Source: Candidatus Poribacteria bacterium
GTDB lineage: Bacteria; Poribacteria; WGA-4E; WGA-3G
Assembly (NCBI GenBank): GCA_007571355.1
Contig: RKRO01000504.1
Coordinates: 1 to 25,478 of the forward strand
Reading direction: 5' to 3'
DNA: 25,478 nucleotides
Position 1 is the stretch's first letter, and the number at the start of each line of letters is the position of its first letter. A program made the position numbers and the translations under genes. Under the pieces are notes generated by a model, which saw nothing but the letters and a program-made list of their open reading frames with translations, made no database searches and was not told where the DNA came from. Below are positions 7,622 to 14,564 of the stretch, in pieces.

Positions 7622-8365
7622 CTAACTTTCGTAACGTAGGTTTTTACCGTTGTCGGGACCGCCTTGCTGCCAAACCCAAACATCGCGAAAATACGCCTGC
7701 TTTTCTGGAGGCAGTCCTTCAATAATGTGTTTCGGCACTGAAGGTCTATGGAATTGACAGCCGACGAAATTGTAGCAATTGAAGACAGCGATCCGGGGAC
7801 GATTCGGATTTTTCCACGCCACCCCCGAGTGACAGAGGTTTTCTGTGAAGATAATTACAGAACCCGGTGGACAACTGTAGGTTTCGAAAAGCGGTGAATC
7901 TGTTTGTCGGTGCGTTTCAGGAATTCGGAAGTTCGCTTTATGACTCCCCGGTAAGAATAGCGTGCCGCCTTCACCGGCTTGGACTTCGTTCAGTTCAAAA
8001 ACAACGCGCGTCAGTGCCGAGTATATCTTTCCATCATGGCACTGATAGTTGAAGTTCGGATTTACATTTCGTACACCGCCGTGTGGCGGTGGGCCTCCGT
8101 CTCCCGCTTGACGATAGGTGAACCAACTCGACTCCATCCGAATTTCCCCAAGAATCTCACGAAGAATGTCAATCACGACGGGGTGGTCAATTAAAAATGA
8201 AGCAGTCCCACCCGGAAACCGCCGTTCGTGGGGCAGCAAAGATTCCGGATCGGTGCGGATCGTTTCGATCTGCGCTTTCAGTGCCGAGATTTCCGAAGAT
8301 GTCAAAACTTCAGGGATTAACAGGTAACCCTTGAGGTCGAAGATAAATTTCTGTTCTTCAGTCAT
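7622..8365 (-). CDS. Phytanoyl-CoA dioxygenase-like protein with an HxG in place of HxD
   Basis: The 247-residue protein has the PhyH family frame: the N-terminal YLLIPEVLTSSEI, then GEGGTLFLPGSHK (131-143), the distal histidine His179 in LCHSGVAWKN and Arg191 for 2-oxoglutarate. At the expected proximal iron site the sequence is PPPHGGVR, so His95 is followed by Gly97 instead of the usual aspartate. Fe(II)/2-oxoglutarate halogenases show the same loss, but several PhyH-like subfamilies also carry HGG, and His110/Asp111 nearby could supply a ligand. It could be a hydroxylase with altered metal binding, a halogenase-like enzyme or inactive. GGAGG lies upstream of the ATG at 8365. A TTGAAT/TATAAT promoter is seen upstream. 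Confidence 0.8.
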   Translation of the reverse strand: MTEEQKFIFDLKGYLLIPEVLTSSEISALKAQIETIRTDPESLLPHERRFPGGTASFLIDHPVVIDILREILGEIRMESSWFTYRQAGDGGPPPHGGVRNVNPNFNYQCHDGKIYSALTRVVFELNEVQAGEGGTLFLPGSHKANFRIPETHRQTDSPLFETYSCPPGSVIIFTENLCHSGVAWKNPNRPRIAVFNCYNFVGCQFHRPSVPKHIIEGLPPEKQAYFRDVWVWQQGGPDNGKNLRYES

Positions 8366-8409
8366 AACAACGCCTCCAACAATTATACATTCGCTTCCCC
8401 CTTATTACT

Positions 8410-8437
8410 ATTATACCAAATTTTTCGTTTTATTCAA
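8410..8437 (-). promoter_or_regulatory. Putative promoter for the PhyH-like gene
   Basis: On the minus strand TTGAAT (8437-8432) and TATAAT (8415-8410) are separated by 16 nt, about 45 nt upstream of the start codon. The region between the divergent genes at 8365 and 8660 is AT-rich and holds no gene. Confidence 0.45.
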
Positions 8438-8511
8438 ATGATTTCTTTTTCGTAGAAACGGCATTCGCGAATAACGGATACCTAAAACTATCCGAAAATA
8501 ATAACCTTTCC

Positions 8512-8541
8512 TTGACACCAACATAGACAAAATGCTATACT
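8512..8541 (+). promoter_or_regulatory. Sigma70-type promoter for the TenA-like/NTF2/toxin-antitoxin operon
   Basis: A consensus TTGACA (8512-8517) is followed after 18 nt by TATACT (8536-8541). It leaves a 5' untranslated region of about 110 nt before the start codon at 8660. No internal promoter of similar quality was seen before the toxin gene. Confidence 0.65.
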
Positions 8542-8659
8542 AAAAATGAGTTTATGGGCGGCATTTTTCGGAATCGTTTACAAACCGAAAAATTTGCTTT
8601 CATGGACAATACCGTGCGATGGAATCTATTTCATCTAAAAAAACGAGGTAACCAATTTA

Positions 8660-9250
8660 ATGGATTTTAAACAAACGTTAGACAGCAAAATCGCAGCTTA
8701 CAACTTACTTGACCATCCATTTTACCAAGCGTGGAGTGCTGGCGAATTGCCCGTCGAAGTACTACGCACTTATGCCCGTGAATACGGTGCTTTTATCGCT
8801 ACGATACCCACCGGATGGGAAACAATCAACGATGCCGAAATCGCAGCGGAAGAAACCGAACACATCGATATGTGGGCAGATTTCGCCAACGGACTCGACA
8901 CCGTTGTCTCCGAAGCGAAGATCCCGCAGGTGAAGGCACTGCTCCAGACTGCAGATGAGCTCTTCGCCGAACCGGGAACCGCCCTCGGTGCACTCTATGC
9001 CTTTGAATCACAGCAACCGGCGACAGCCCAATCGAAACTCGCTGGTTTGAAGGAATTCTACCAACTCCCTGAAACGGTTGAACCCTATTTTGAGACGCAT
9101 TCCCACAATGATCATGAAGCCGAAAAACTGTTAGAGAGCATCGGGGCTTTGCCTTCGGAATCTCACGCCGCTGTTGTGCAAGCGTGTGAACAGATGAGTG
9201 CTGCCTTGTGGAACGCACTCACGGGAATTCACGATGCCGAATGCGCATGA
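8660..9250 (+). CDS. TenA/PqqC/CADD-like haem-oxygenase-fold protein
   Basis: This 196-residue all-helical protein matches the family that includes TenA, PqqC and the chlamydial CADD protein, a diiron enzyme that makes p-aminobenzoate from its own tyrosine. Recognisable features are LLDHPFYQAWSAGELPVEVL (residues 16-35), ALGALYAFESQQP with Glu116, and FETHSHNDHEAE with His147 and Asp151. Acidic and histidine residues in EETEHIDMW (64-72) complete a plausible metal site. The last canonical histidine of the CADD set appears displaced or lost. The gene is first in a four-gene overlapping operon behind a strong promoter. The specific reaction (pABA synthesis, other oxidation, or thiamin salvage) cannot be decided here. 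The family assignment is good. Confidence 0.78.
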   Translation: MDFKQTLDSKIAAYNLLDHPFYQAWSAGELPVEVLRTYAREYGAFIATIPTGWETINDAEIAAEETEHIDMWADFANGLDTVVSEAKIPQVKALLQTADELFAEPGTALGALYAFESQQPATAQSKLAGLKEFYQLPETVEPYFETHSHNDHEAEKLLESIGALPSESHAAVVQACEQMSAALWNALTGIHDAECA

Positions 9251-9632
9251 TACAGTAACATCATATTTTGACGCACTCGTTGATAGAGATGCTGAAAGCC
9301 TCATTGCAATGATGCTACCCGCCGCACACTACGTCAAGATCGGGACAGATGCAGACGAAGTTGTTGAAGGCAGCGCAGAAATCGCGGCGTATTATCGAAA
9401 CCACGTCGCAAGCACTGAGGATTTCAGCATTCAGTTTATCAGCCTTGACGTTCAGGAACGCGGCGACACTGCTTGGTTCTACACGCGACAGGTCTGGAAA
9501 CTCAAATGGCAGGGTACCCCCGAGGAATTCGTGATGCGGATGACAGGTGTCTTGGAAAACATCGGCGCGTCGTGGGAGTTCGCGCAAATCCATGCCTCAA
9601 TCGGTGTATCAACAACGGAGGAGCAATTGTGA
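9234..9632 (+). CDS. SnoaL/NTF2-like domain protein
   Basis: Beginning at ATG 9234, which overlaps the upstream gene by 17 nt, this encodes 132 residues with the typical NTF2-like pattern. A helical start, HDTVTSYFDALVDRDAESLI, is followed by strands such as FSIQFISLDVQERGDTAWFY and a C-terminal strand WEFAQIHASIG. The fold makes a small cone-shaped pocket; members range from isomerases to binding proteins, and no catalytic residues can be fixed. The gene ends at the TGA that overlaps the antitoxin GTG start (GTGA), so translation passes through the whole operon. A ligand-binding role alongside the TenA-like enzyme is inference. Confidence 0.75.
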   Translation: MPNAHDTVTSYFDALVDRDAESLIAMMLPAAHYVKIGTDADEVVEGSAEIAAYYRNHVASTEDFSIQFISLDVQERGDTAWFYTRQVWKLKWQGTPEEFVMRMTGVLENIGASWEFAQIHASIGVSTTEEQL

Positions 9633-9895
9633 TACCCCTTACGAAAGAAATTCAAAAAGCGATCAAGGATTCTCATGAGGATCCTGTACGGTTAGTGGAT
9701 CCAGAGACAAAAGTGGAATATGTTGTGTTACCTGTTGAAACGTTTGAACTCATGCGAAAAGGGCGTTACTACGACGACGGTCCGCTCACTGAGGCGGAAA
9801 AGAATGCTTTGTTAATTGAATTCGGACGTCGCGCGGGTTGGGATGACCCGGAGATGGATATCTACAACGATCTCGTTTCAAAGGAGAAGTCATGA
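9629..9895 (+). CDS. Probable antitoxin of a MazF/PemK-type module
   Basis: A GTG at 9629 preceded by GGAGGAG gives an 88-residue acidic protein (about 30 kb/10 in size terms: near 10 kDa). Upstream codons in the same frame lie inside the NTF2-like gene and are not used. The stretch VRLVDPETKVEYVVLPVETF is typical of short antitoxins paired with PemK-like toxins, in which a structured N-terminus is followed by an acidic C-terminal arm (WDDPEMDIYNDL) that neutralises the toxin. No clear DNA-binding motif is visible. It overlaps the NTF2 gene by 4 nt (GTGA) and the toxin by 4 nt (ATGA). The antitoxin role rests mainly on position and general character. Confidence 0.7.
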   Translation: MIPLTKEIQKAIKDSHEDPVRLVDPETKVEYVVLPVETFELMRKGRYYDDGPLTEAEKNALLIEFGRRAGWDDPEMDIYNDLVSKEKS

Positions 9896-10251
9896 GTGTT
9901 AGACGAGGCGAGGTAATCATTGTGAATTACCCATACACTGACCAAACTGGAGGTAAGGTGCGTCCAGCCCTCGTTGTACAAGCTGATGTGTGGAACGAGC
10001 GGCTTGATAATACGATTCTCGCCAGCATCACCAGCAGCCGTAACCAAAGAAGGGGTGATGCCACGCAGTATTTTATTGATATTTCAACAACGAATGGACA
10101 ACTGACAGGGTTGCGCTTTGATTCTATTGTTCAGTGTAAGAATCTACTTACCTACGATCAAAGCCGAATTCAGCACATCATCGGCAGACTCCCTGCGGCT
10201 GCGATGGCGGGAATAGACGCTTGCCTGAAAGCTGCGTTGGACATTCAGTAA
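9892..10251 (+). CDS. MazF/PemK family mRNA-interferase toxin
   Basis: The 119-residue protein has the PemK/MazF opening VRRGEVIIVNYPYTDQTG, then KVRPALVVQ with Arg24 at the place of the catalytic arginine, and NTILASITSSR with Ser45 and Thr47 at the second active-site position. This family folds as an SH3-like barrel and cuts single-stranded mRNA at short sequence motifs, stopping translation until the antitoxin is restored. The length is normal and the reading frame is intact. AAGGAG lies directly upstream and the start overlaps the antitoxin stop (ATGA), so stoichiometry is set by coupling. Unusually, the module has no promoter of its own that I can see and is last in a metabolic-looking operon. 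Confidence 0.87.
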   Translation: MSVRRGEVIIVNYPYTDQTGGKVRPALVVQADVWNERLDNTILASITSSRNQRRGDATQYFIDISTTNGQLTGLRFDSIVQCKNLLTYDQSRIQHIIGRLPAAAMAGIDACLKAALDIQ

Positions 10252-10358
10252 GCGTCCTATCAACCCTTTTCTAATGGAGAAACCCTTGCAACTTTCAATG
10301 ATCTCTTTTGATGGCGACATGACACTGTGGGATTTTCGGAAGGTCATGCGGCATTCAC

Positions 10359-10370
10359 TACGGGCTTTAC
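10359..10370. repeat. Short third match to the end of the intergenic repeat
   Basis: TACGGGCTTTAC is identical to the end of copy B (7193-7204). The rest of this 154-nt gap between the toxin and the J-domain gene shows no convincing match, so this is a decayed remnant or a chance hit. Confidence 0.35.
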
Positions 10371-11175
10371 TCTAAAAAACGTGAGTTTGATAAGGTTAAC
10401 AAATAATGCCAAAAGACGATTATTACACCATTTTGAATGTTTTACGCGATGCTTCCGATGCCGACATTAAAAAGGCTTACCGAGAACTCGCCCTGAAATA
10501 TCACCCTGATAAGAATCCAGGCGATAAAGCAGCCGAAGCCAAATTCCGAGAAGTAAAAGATGCTTACGAACTCTTGGTCGACGTTTTGGAACGGAGGCGT
10601 TACGATCAACGACATCCATCCAAATCAGGGCGAGATCTGGAATGCAGTATAGCGGTCTCCTTACAAAACGTCACAGACGATAGTCCAATCACGCTTAGAC
10701 ACATCACATTTGAAGTCGAAGGACGTAGCATCCGGTTGACACTGGACAAAAGAGATGGCAAATATCGGTTACGTGGCGCGGGAGAAACAGGCACCTATGG
10801 GGGTGCTCCGGGGGATCTCTTCGTTGTTGTGAATCCAGAACAACGGCCATCTGCTGATGATGACCTTGGAACAGCAAAGCAGCACACCCAACAAACGACT
10901 GTCGGGAAAGATGAGGCACAGATGGTGCTGATTCCTGCCGGCGAATTTCAGATGGGAAGCACGACAGGTAATCCAAACGAGGAACCTGTGCATCCTGTTT
11001 ATCTCGATCCATTTTACATGGACAAATACCCTGTTACCAATGCCCAGTATAAAAACTTTATTGATGAAAACCCGACGTGGAGCAAAAACTCCATCTCTAC
11101 ACGATATCACAATGGGAATTACCTAAAACATTGGAACGAGAATCATTATCCTTCTCATAAAGAAAATCATCCCGT

Positions 11176-11186
11176 TGTAGGGTGAG
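11176..11186 (+). other. Frameshift site: GGG instead of the expected GGGG
   Basis: HPVVG is followed by an immediate TGA in one frame, and VSWYAAMAYAQW follows in the other. Adding one G to the run restores one uninterrupted FGE-sulfatase domain. Confidence 0.75.
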
Positions 11187-11547
11187 TTGGTATGCGGCAA
11201 TGGCGTATGCCCAGTGGGCAGGGAAGCGTCTGCCGACCGAGGCGGAGTGGGAGAAAGCCGCACGTGGCGGGTTGGTAGGGATGCAGTACCCGTGGGGAGA
11301 TATCATAGATACCAACAAAGTAAATTACAAGGGAAGAAGGACTACAGTTGTTGGCATATATCCTCCGAATGCCTACGGTTTGTATGACATGGTGGGTAAT
11401 GTGTGGGAATGGTGTCTGGATGCGTATAATAAAGGTTTTTATGCGGGTTCCCCGGACGAGAACCCGATGGCTGGTGGTAATATAACAAGGACAGTAAATA
11501 CCTATACAAATACTAAGTCTCGTCGTGTCCTGCGCGGCGGCTCCTGG

Positions 11548-11625
11548 AGCTCTACTGCGCATTCCGTGCGGGTTGCCAATCGCAACAACTATTTGCCGAC
11601 ATCTTCGTTCGCCAACCTCGGTTTT
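11548..11625 (+). other. Variable-region-like 3' end of the first FGE-domain gene
   Basis: After VLRGGSW, 17 of 24 codons up to the GFRC motif end in C or T. The codons at the conserved positions (GCG, GTG, CGG, GCC, CGC, TTG, CCG, TCG, GCC, CTC) contain no adenine. This is the pattern produced when a template rich in AAC/AAT codons is mutated only at adenines. It is a reading of the sequence, not proof. Confidence 0.4.
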
Positions 11626-11689
11626 CGTTGTGCAAGGGCTGTAACGGCTTAGTGCTTTACTGCTTTACACCTATATGCTTTTCTAAAAT

Positions 11690-11718
11690 TTGCTTGCGCA
11701 AAACCTTCTCTTTATGCT
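11690..11718 (+). promoter_or_regulatory. Putative promoter of the second FGE-domain gene
   Basis: TTGCTT (11690-11695) and TATGCT (11713-11718) are spaced by 17 nt. The -10 hexamer is so close to the ATG at 11722 that, if used, the message would start near 11725 and translation would more likely begin at ATG 11731. Confidence 0.35.
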
Positions 11719-11721
11719 ATT

Positions 11722-12639
11722 ATGGTAAACATGGAACGCCCGAACAGCGTTACAACTAAAAACGCCCTCAATATTGCCAAGCCGAGCGCGTCTCGGATTG
11801 CTCTGGTAGAAAGCAACACACCGGATGCTCTCCAAAAGTTGTGCCGAGACTATTGGACATGGCACTTTGAGGAGTCGCTATCGGATGCTGCACGGTTGCT
11901 ACTCCGGACAGACCTCGGATGGGAGGCGATGCCGCAGCTGACAACACCACCAGTCGGTGAAGTTATCTCGCCAATCGGCTACGCACTTGCCCATGCAGAT
12001 GAAAAAGTCCGAGACGCAGCGTTACAAGTGTTAGATGTGAGTGTCAATATTCCGACTGGGATAGCCTATATCGGTGAAGAATCTGTTCCCTTGGAGATAG
12101 ATGGATTTCAGATGGGTGTCTACCCTGTAACCAACGCGCAGTACCAACGGTTTGTTCAGGATACGGGACGTACGCCCCCGCAAGATTGGACAGATGGCAT
12201 CTATCCAGCAAACAGAGGTGATCACCCTGTCGTTTGGGTAACGTGTGAGGATGCTGAGGCGTATGCCCGTTATGTCGGGGGCAGACTGCCGACATTTTCA
12301 GAGTGGCAATACGCTGCACGGGGAATTGCCGATGACAGACTTTTCCCGTGGGGGCACGAAATTGACAAACCCCGATGCAACACCGCAGAACTCGGCGCAG
12401 GCACAACGACTCCAGTCGTTAGTTTCAGGGACGGTATCAGTCCTTTCGGATGCTATGATATGGTCGGCAACGTTTGGGAATGGACAAACACACCGTACGA
12501 CGATGAAGGAAATTTCCGCGTCGCATGTGGGGGCGCGTGGTATTACAACCACGACTATAGTACCTGCATCAGTTACGATTTTTTTAGCAACGGATACGCG
12601 GAATTTGTGATTGGGTTCCGTATTGTACACGCGGCATAG
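11722..12639 (+). CDS. FGE-sulfatase (C-type-lectin fold) domain protein, variable-protein-like
   Basis: The protein has 305 residues from ATG 11722, or 302 from the in-frame ATG at 11731. Residues 1-105 form a helical region with no family I recognise (PDALQKLCRDYWTWHFEESL). Residues about 106-305 are an FGE-sulfatase/C-type-lectin-like domain: FQMGVYPVTNAQYQRFV, GGRLPTFSEWQYAARG, FPWGHEI, YDMVGNVWEW and a final CGGAW...IGFRIV. The formylglycine-generating cysteine pair is not in place, so enzymatic sulfatase activation is unlikely and ligand binding is more plausible. The last 30 residues are dominated by Tyr, Asn, Asp, Ser and Phe, all encoded by codons ending in C or T. This domain type is the usual target of diversity-generating retroelements. 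It follows the J-FGE gene by 69 nt. Confidence 0.8.
   Translation: MVNMERPNSVTTKNALNIAKPSASRIALVESNTPDALQKLCRDYWTWHFEESLSDAARLLLRTDLGWEAMPQLTTPPVGEVISPIGYALAHADEKVRDAALQVLDVSVNIPTGIAYIGEESVPLEIDGFQMGVYPVTNAQYQRFVQDTGRTPPQDWTDGIYPANRGDHPVVWVTCEDAEAYARYVGGRLPTFSEWQYAARGIADDRLFPWGHEIDKPRCNTAELGAGTTTPVVSFRDGISPFGCYDMVGNVWEWTNTPYDDEGNFRVACGGAWYYNHDYSTCISYDFFSNGYAEFVIGFRIVHAA
12541..12591 (+). other. Run of 17 consecutive NNY codons, variable-region-like
   Basis: Directly after GGAW, seventeen codons in a row end in C or T (Y Y N H D Y S T C I S Y D F F S N). They lie at the ligand-binding face of the lectin fold, just before the conserved IGFR end. AAY template codons mutated at both adenines give exactly this. 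No template repeat or reverse transcriptase is in the window. Confidence 0.45.
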
Positions 12640-12651
12640 AGGGAAAGACGG

Positions 12652-13209
12652 ATGAAAGATAAAAAAACCGAAACAGGAAATGCCTTAGCACCCGACGATT
12701 CTACGATCTCTTCAAACGATGTCCAAAAGGCACTCATCCAACGCGGGCAGGTCGATATTCACACGCATCAGACCGCCGCAAGGCACTTGAAGAATGGTGC
12801 CGATGCCTTAAACGCTCGAAACTACGCGAAAGCGATTGAAGAATTTGGACTCGTCATTCAACAGAACCGTGAATCGGCGGAGGCGCACTTCCATCTCGGC
12901 TTGGCGCATTTTATGCTCGGTGAATATGAGAAAGCAATAGATGCCTACAAAATGGCGGTCGCCTGCGAACCGGGCGAAGCGACGGCACACCTTAATCTCG
13001 CTGCGACTTACCGTCTCCTCAAACGCTACGACGAGGCAGTTGACGTTTACATACGTGCGATCCGTTTTATACCGAATCATCCAGAGTTGCATTCTGAACT
13101 TGGGGCAGTCTACGCATACCAAGGCAAGCGGCGTGAGGCAATTACCGCATACAAAACCGCAATGCGGATTAAGTTGAAACTTCAATCAGATATTGATCAA
13201 AGCACCTAA
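12652..13209 (+). CDS. Tetratricopeptide repeat protein
   Basis: The 185-residue product has a polar N-terminus (1-41) without a signal peptide, followed by four TPR units at about 42-75, 76-109, 110-143 and 144-177. The clearest is AEAHFHLGLAHFMLGEYEKA. TPR helices form a groove for binding peptides of other proteins; no enzyme domain is attached. The gene starts 12 nt after the second FGE-domain gene behind an AGGGAAAG site, so the two are very probably one transcript. The TPR protein may bind the FGE protein or its partner. It is followed by a 103-nt gap and the sigma factor gene. Confidence 0.85.
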   Translation: MKDKKTETGNALAPDDSTISSNDVQKALIQRGQVDIHTHQTAARHLKNGADALNARNYAKAIEEFGLVIQQNRESAEAHFHLGLAHFMLGEYEKAIDAYKMAVACEPGEATAHLNLAATYRLLKRYDEAVDVYIRAIRFIPNHPELHSELGAVYAYQGKRREAITAYKTAMRIKLKLQSDIDQST

Positions 13210-13312
13210 ATTAGCATGAGGCTCGCCGGCTCATCGGCACGACTGGGCTGGGTCTACGGCAAGGCACATTATCGTAAATTGCACCTAAACGAACCGCAAG
13301 GAACATTAAAAA

Positions 13313-13909
13313 ATGTTTGTTTCAGACGAAGATTTGATGATGAAATGTCGTAAAGGTGATACGGGGGCATTTGAATTGCTGGTGCGCCGGCATCAAAACC
13401 CGTTAATAAATTACATTCATCGCTTCATTAACGATTATCACCGCGCCGAAGACCTCTCCCAAGAGACGTTCCTCCGTGTCTTCAAGAGCGCGGGCCGTTA
13501 TAAACCGACAGCGTCCTTCAAAAGTTGGCTCTATACCATCGCCACGAATTTGTGCCGAAACGAGGTTCGGAACCGTTCACGTCGGAACACCTGCTTCTTT
13601 GAAGATTTGGTCGAGGAAGGCGAGGATGTGTATCATACCGAAATCATGCGCGATACGCGTTATCTACCGGATGTGCTATTGGAAAAAAAGGAACAAAGAC
13701 AGATGATCCGCAAAGCTCTCGCGCAGTTACCAGAAAATCAACGCGTCGCATTGACGCTCGTTACATATCAAGATTTGCGATACGAAGAAGTCGCGGAGAT
13801 TCTCGGATGCTCGGTAGGGGCTGTTAAAGCGTTGATCCACCGCGCCCGGCAAAAAATGAAAAAACTGCTTATCAAAGCGGGAATAGGAGTGGAGAAGATC
13901 GATGAATAG
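13313..13909 (+). CDS. ECF-type sigma factor (RNA polymerase sigma-70 family)
   Basis: The 198-residue protein has only regions sigma2 (about 15-88) and sigma4 (about 130-185), as in extracytoplasmic-function sigma factors. The core-binding/-10 motif AEDLSQETFLRVFKSAGRY and the following FKSWLYTIATNLCRNEVR are clear. Region 4 reads LPENQRVALTLVTYQDLRYE followed by VAEILGCSVGAVKALIHRAR, which recognises the -35 element. AAGGA lies upstream of ATG 13313. The stop overlaps the start of the anti-sigma gene by 8 nt, the normal arrangement for a coupled sigma/anti-sigma pair. Its regulon probably includes this operon, but I see no repeated promoter motif to prove it. Confidence 0.92.
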   Translation: MFVSDEDLMMKCRKGDTGAFELLVRRHQNPLINYIHRFINDYHRAEDLSQETFLRVFKSAGRYKPTASFKSWLYTIATNLCRNEVRNRSRRNTCFFEDLVEEGEDVYHTEIMRDTRYLPDVLLEKKEQRQMIRKALAQLPENQRVALTLVTYQDLRYEEVAEILGCSVGAVKALIHRARQKMKKLLIKAGIGVEKIDE

Positions 13910-14480
13910 ACAAAACGAATTTCCAAACGTCCACAATTCAGAATGTGAGACGTACCTCGCGAATCCGGATGTACTCTCTGCTTATATTGACAAAGAGTTA
14001 CCTACATGGAAACGTCATCTCATCGGATGGCACCTCAAAAGGTGCGGTACTTGCGCCCATCATCTACAGCGGCTGCAACACACCGACAATTTTCTCCGAG
14101 GCGCAGGCGATGTGGAAGTCTCTGATGGTTTCTTAGACGGTGTAATGGCGCGCGTCTCCGAAGCAGCACAGCATCAGCGACAGCAAGGATCATTCGGGTC
14201 GCGAATCCATGGGCTCATTAAAGTCTCCATTGGATGGATGCCCTCCCTGACAACGTTGGCTGGTAAACTTCGCTACAATATTCGTACACGCAGTCCAGTT
14301 TATATCTCCATACTGACATTTGCCGTTTTTACGATGGTCGGGGTAACCCTTTATCAGCCCTCTGGTGATAAGTTTGGCGCGGAATTGCGTGAACTGGATA
14401 ACGAGAAATTAATCTCTTTTGAGGTTATTCAGCATGAGCCGCCGAAACGCTTGTTGACAACATATCTCCAAGGGAAGTGA
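13902..14480 (+). CDS. Zinc-finger (ZAS-type) transmembrane anti-sigma factor
   Basis: The 192-residue protein begins with an anti-sigma domain: LSAYIDKELPTWKRHLIGWH and the motif His44-x3-Cys48-x2-Cys51, which binds zinc and clamps the sigma factor. A linker (about 60-130) leads to one transmembrane helix at about 131-151 (SPVYISILTFAVFTMVGVTL) and a short external tail of about 40 residues. In this class the extracellular part senses stress and is cut or releases sigma. It overlaps the sigma gene by 8 nt, so the two are co-translated. The extracytoplasmic tail has no recognisable sensor domain. The downstream VWA protein, 84 nt away, may be the signalling partner; that is inference. Confidence 0.88.
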   Translation: MNRQNEFPNVHNSECETYLANPDVLSAYIDKELPTWKRHLIGWHLKRCGTCAHHLQRLQHTDNFLRGAGDVEVSDGFLDGVMARVSEAAQHQRQQGSFGSRIHGLIKVSIGWMPSLTTLAGKLRYNIRTRSPVYISILTFAVFTMVGVTLYQPSGDKFGAELRELDNEKLISFEVIQHEPPKRLLTTYLQGK

Positions 14481-14564
14481 GTCCCGCTTCAATAAATGAT
14501 CTCATCTGTTTGCTGAGGTACTTCTGTCGCGTTTCCGGTGTAACCCGTAGGGTAGGTTTTTCTC

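Larger units (their letters stand above)
10406..11652 (+). pseudogene. J domain - DnaJ C-terminal-like - FGE-sulfatase domain fusion, split by a 1-nt frameshift
   Basis: The first part encodes a J domain (residues 5-68, with the HPD motif at 33-35) that would stimulate a DnaK ATPase. A short DnaJ C-terminal-like substrate domain follows (about 76-143, ending GDLFVVVNP); there is no zinc finger. An FGE-sulfatase domain starts with MVLIPAGEFQMGS at 173. The frame meets TGA after HPVVG near 11180, where GTAGGGTGAG has one G fewer than the GGGG that would keep the frame. It continues in the next frame as VSWYAAMAYAQWAGKRLP, then EWEKAARGG, YDMVGNVWEWC and VLRGGSW to the true stop at 11652. The catalytic cysteines of formylglycine-generating enzymes are replaced by Ser/Thr/His, so it is probably a binding domain. 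The C-terminal codons look like a variable region. Sequencing error is possible. Confidence 0.8.

Noticed and set aside
10359..10370. Full third copy of the intergenic repeat
   Set aside because: Only a 12-nt match is convincing; the flanking sequence does not align.
11182..11652. Independent small FGE gene starting at GTG 11182
   Set aside because: It lacks the N-terminal half of the fold, which is present in the preceding frame; a frameshift explains both better.
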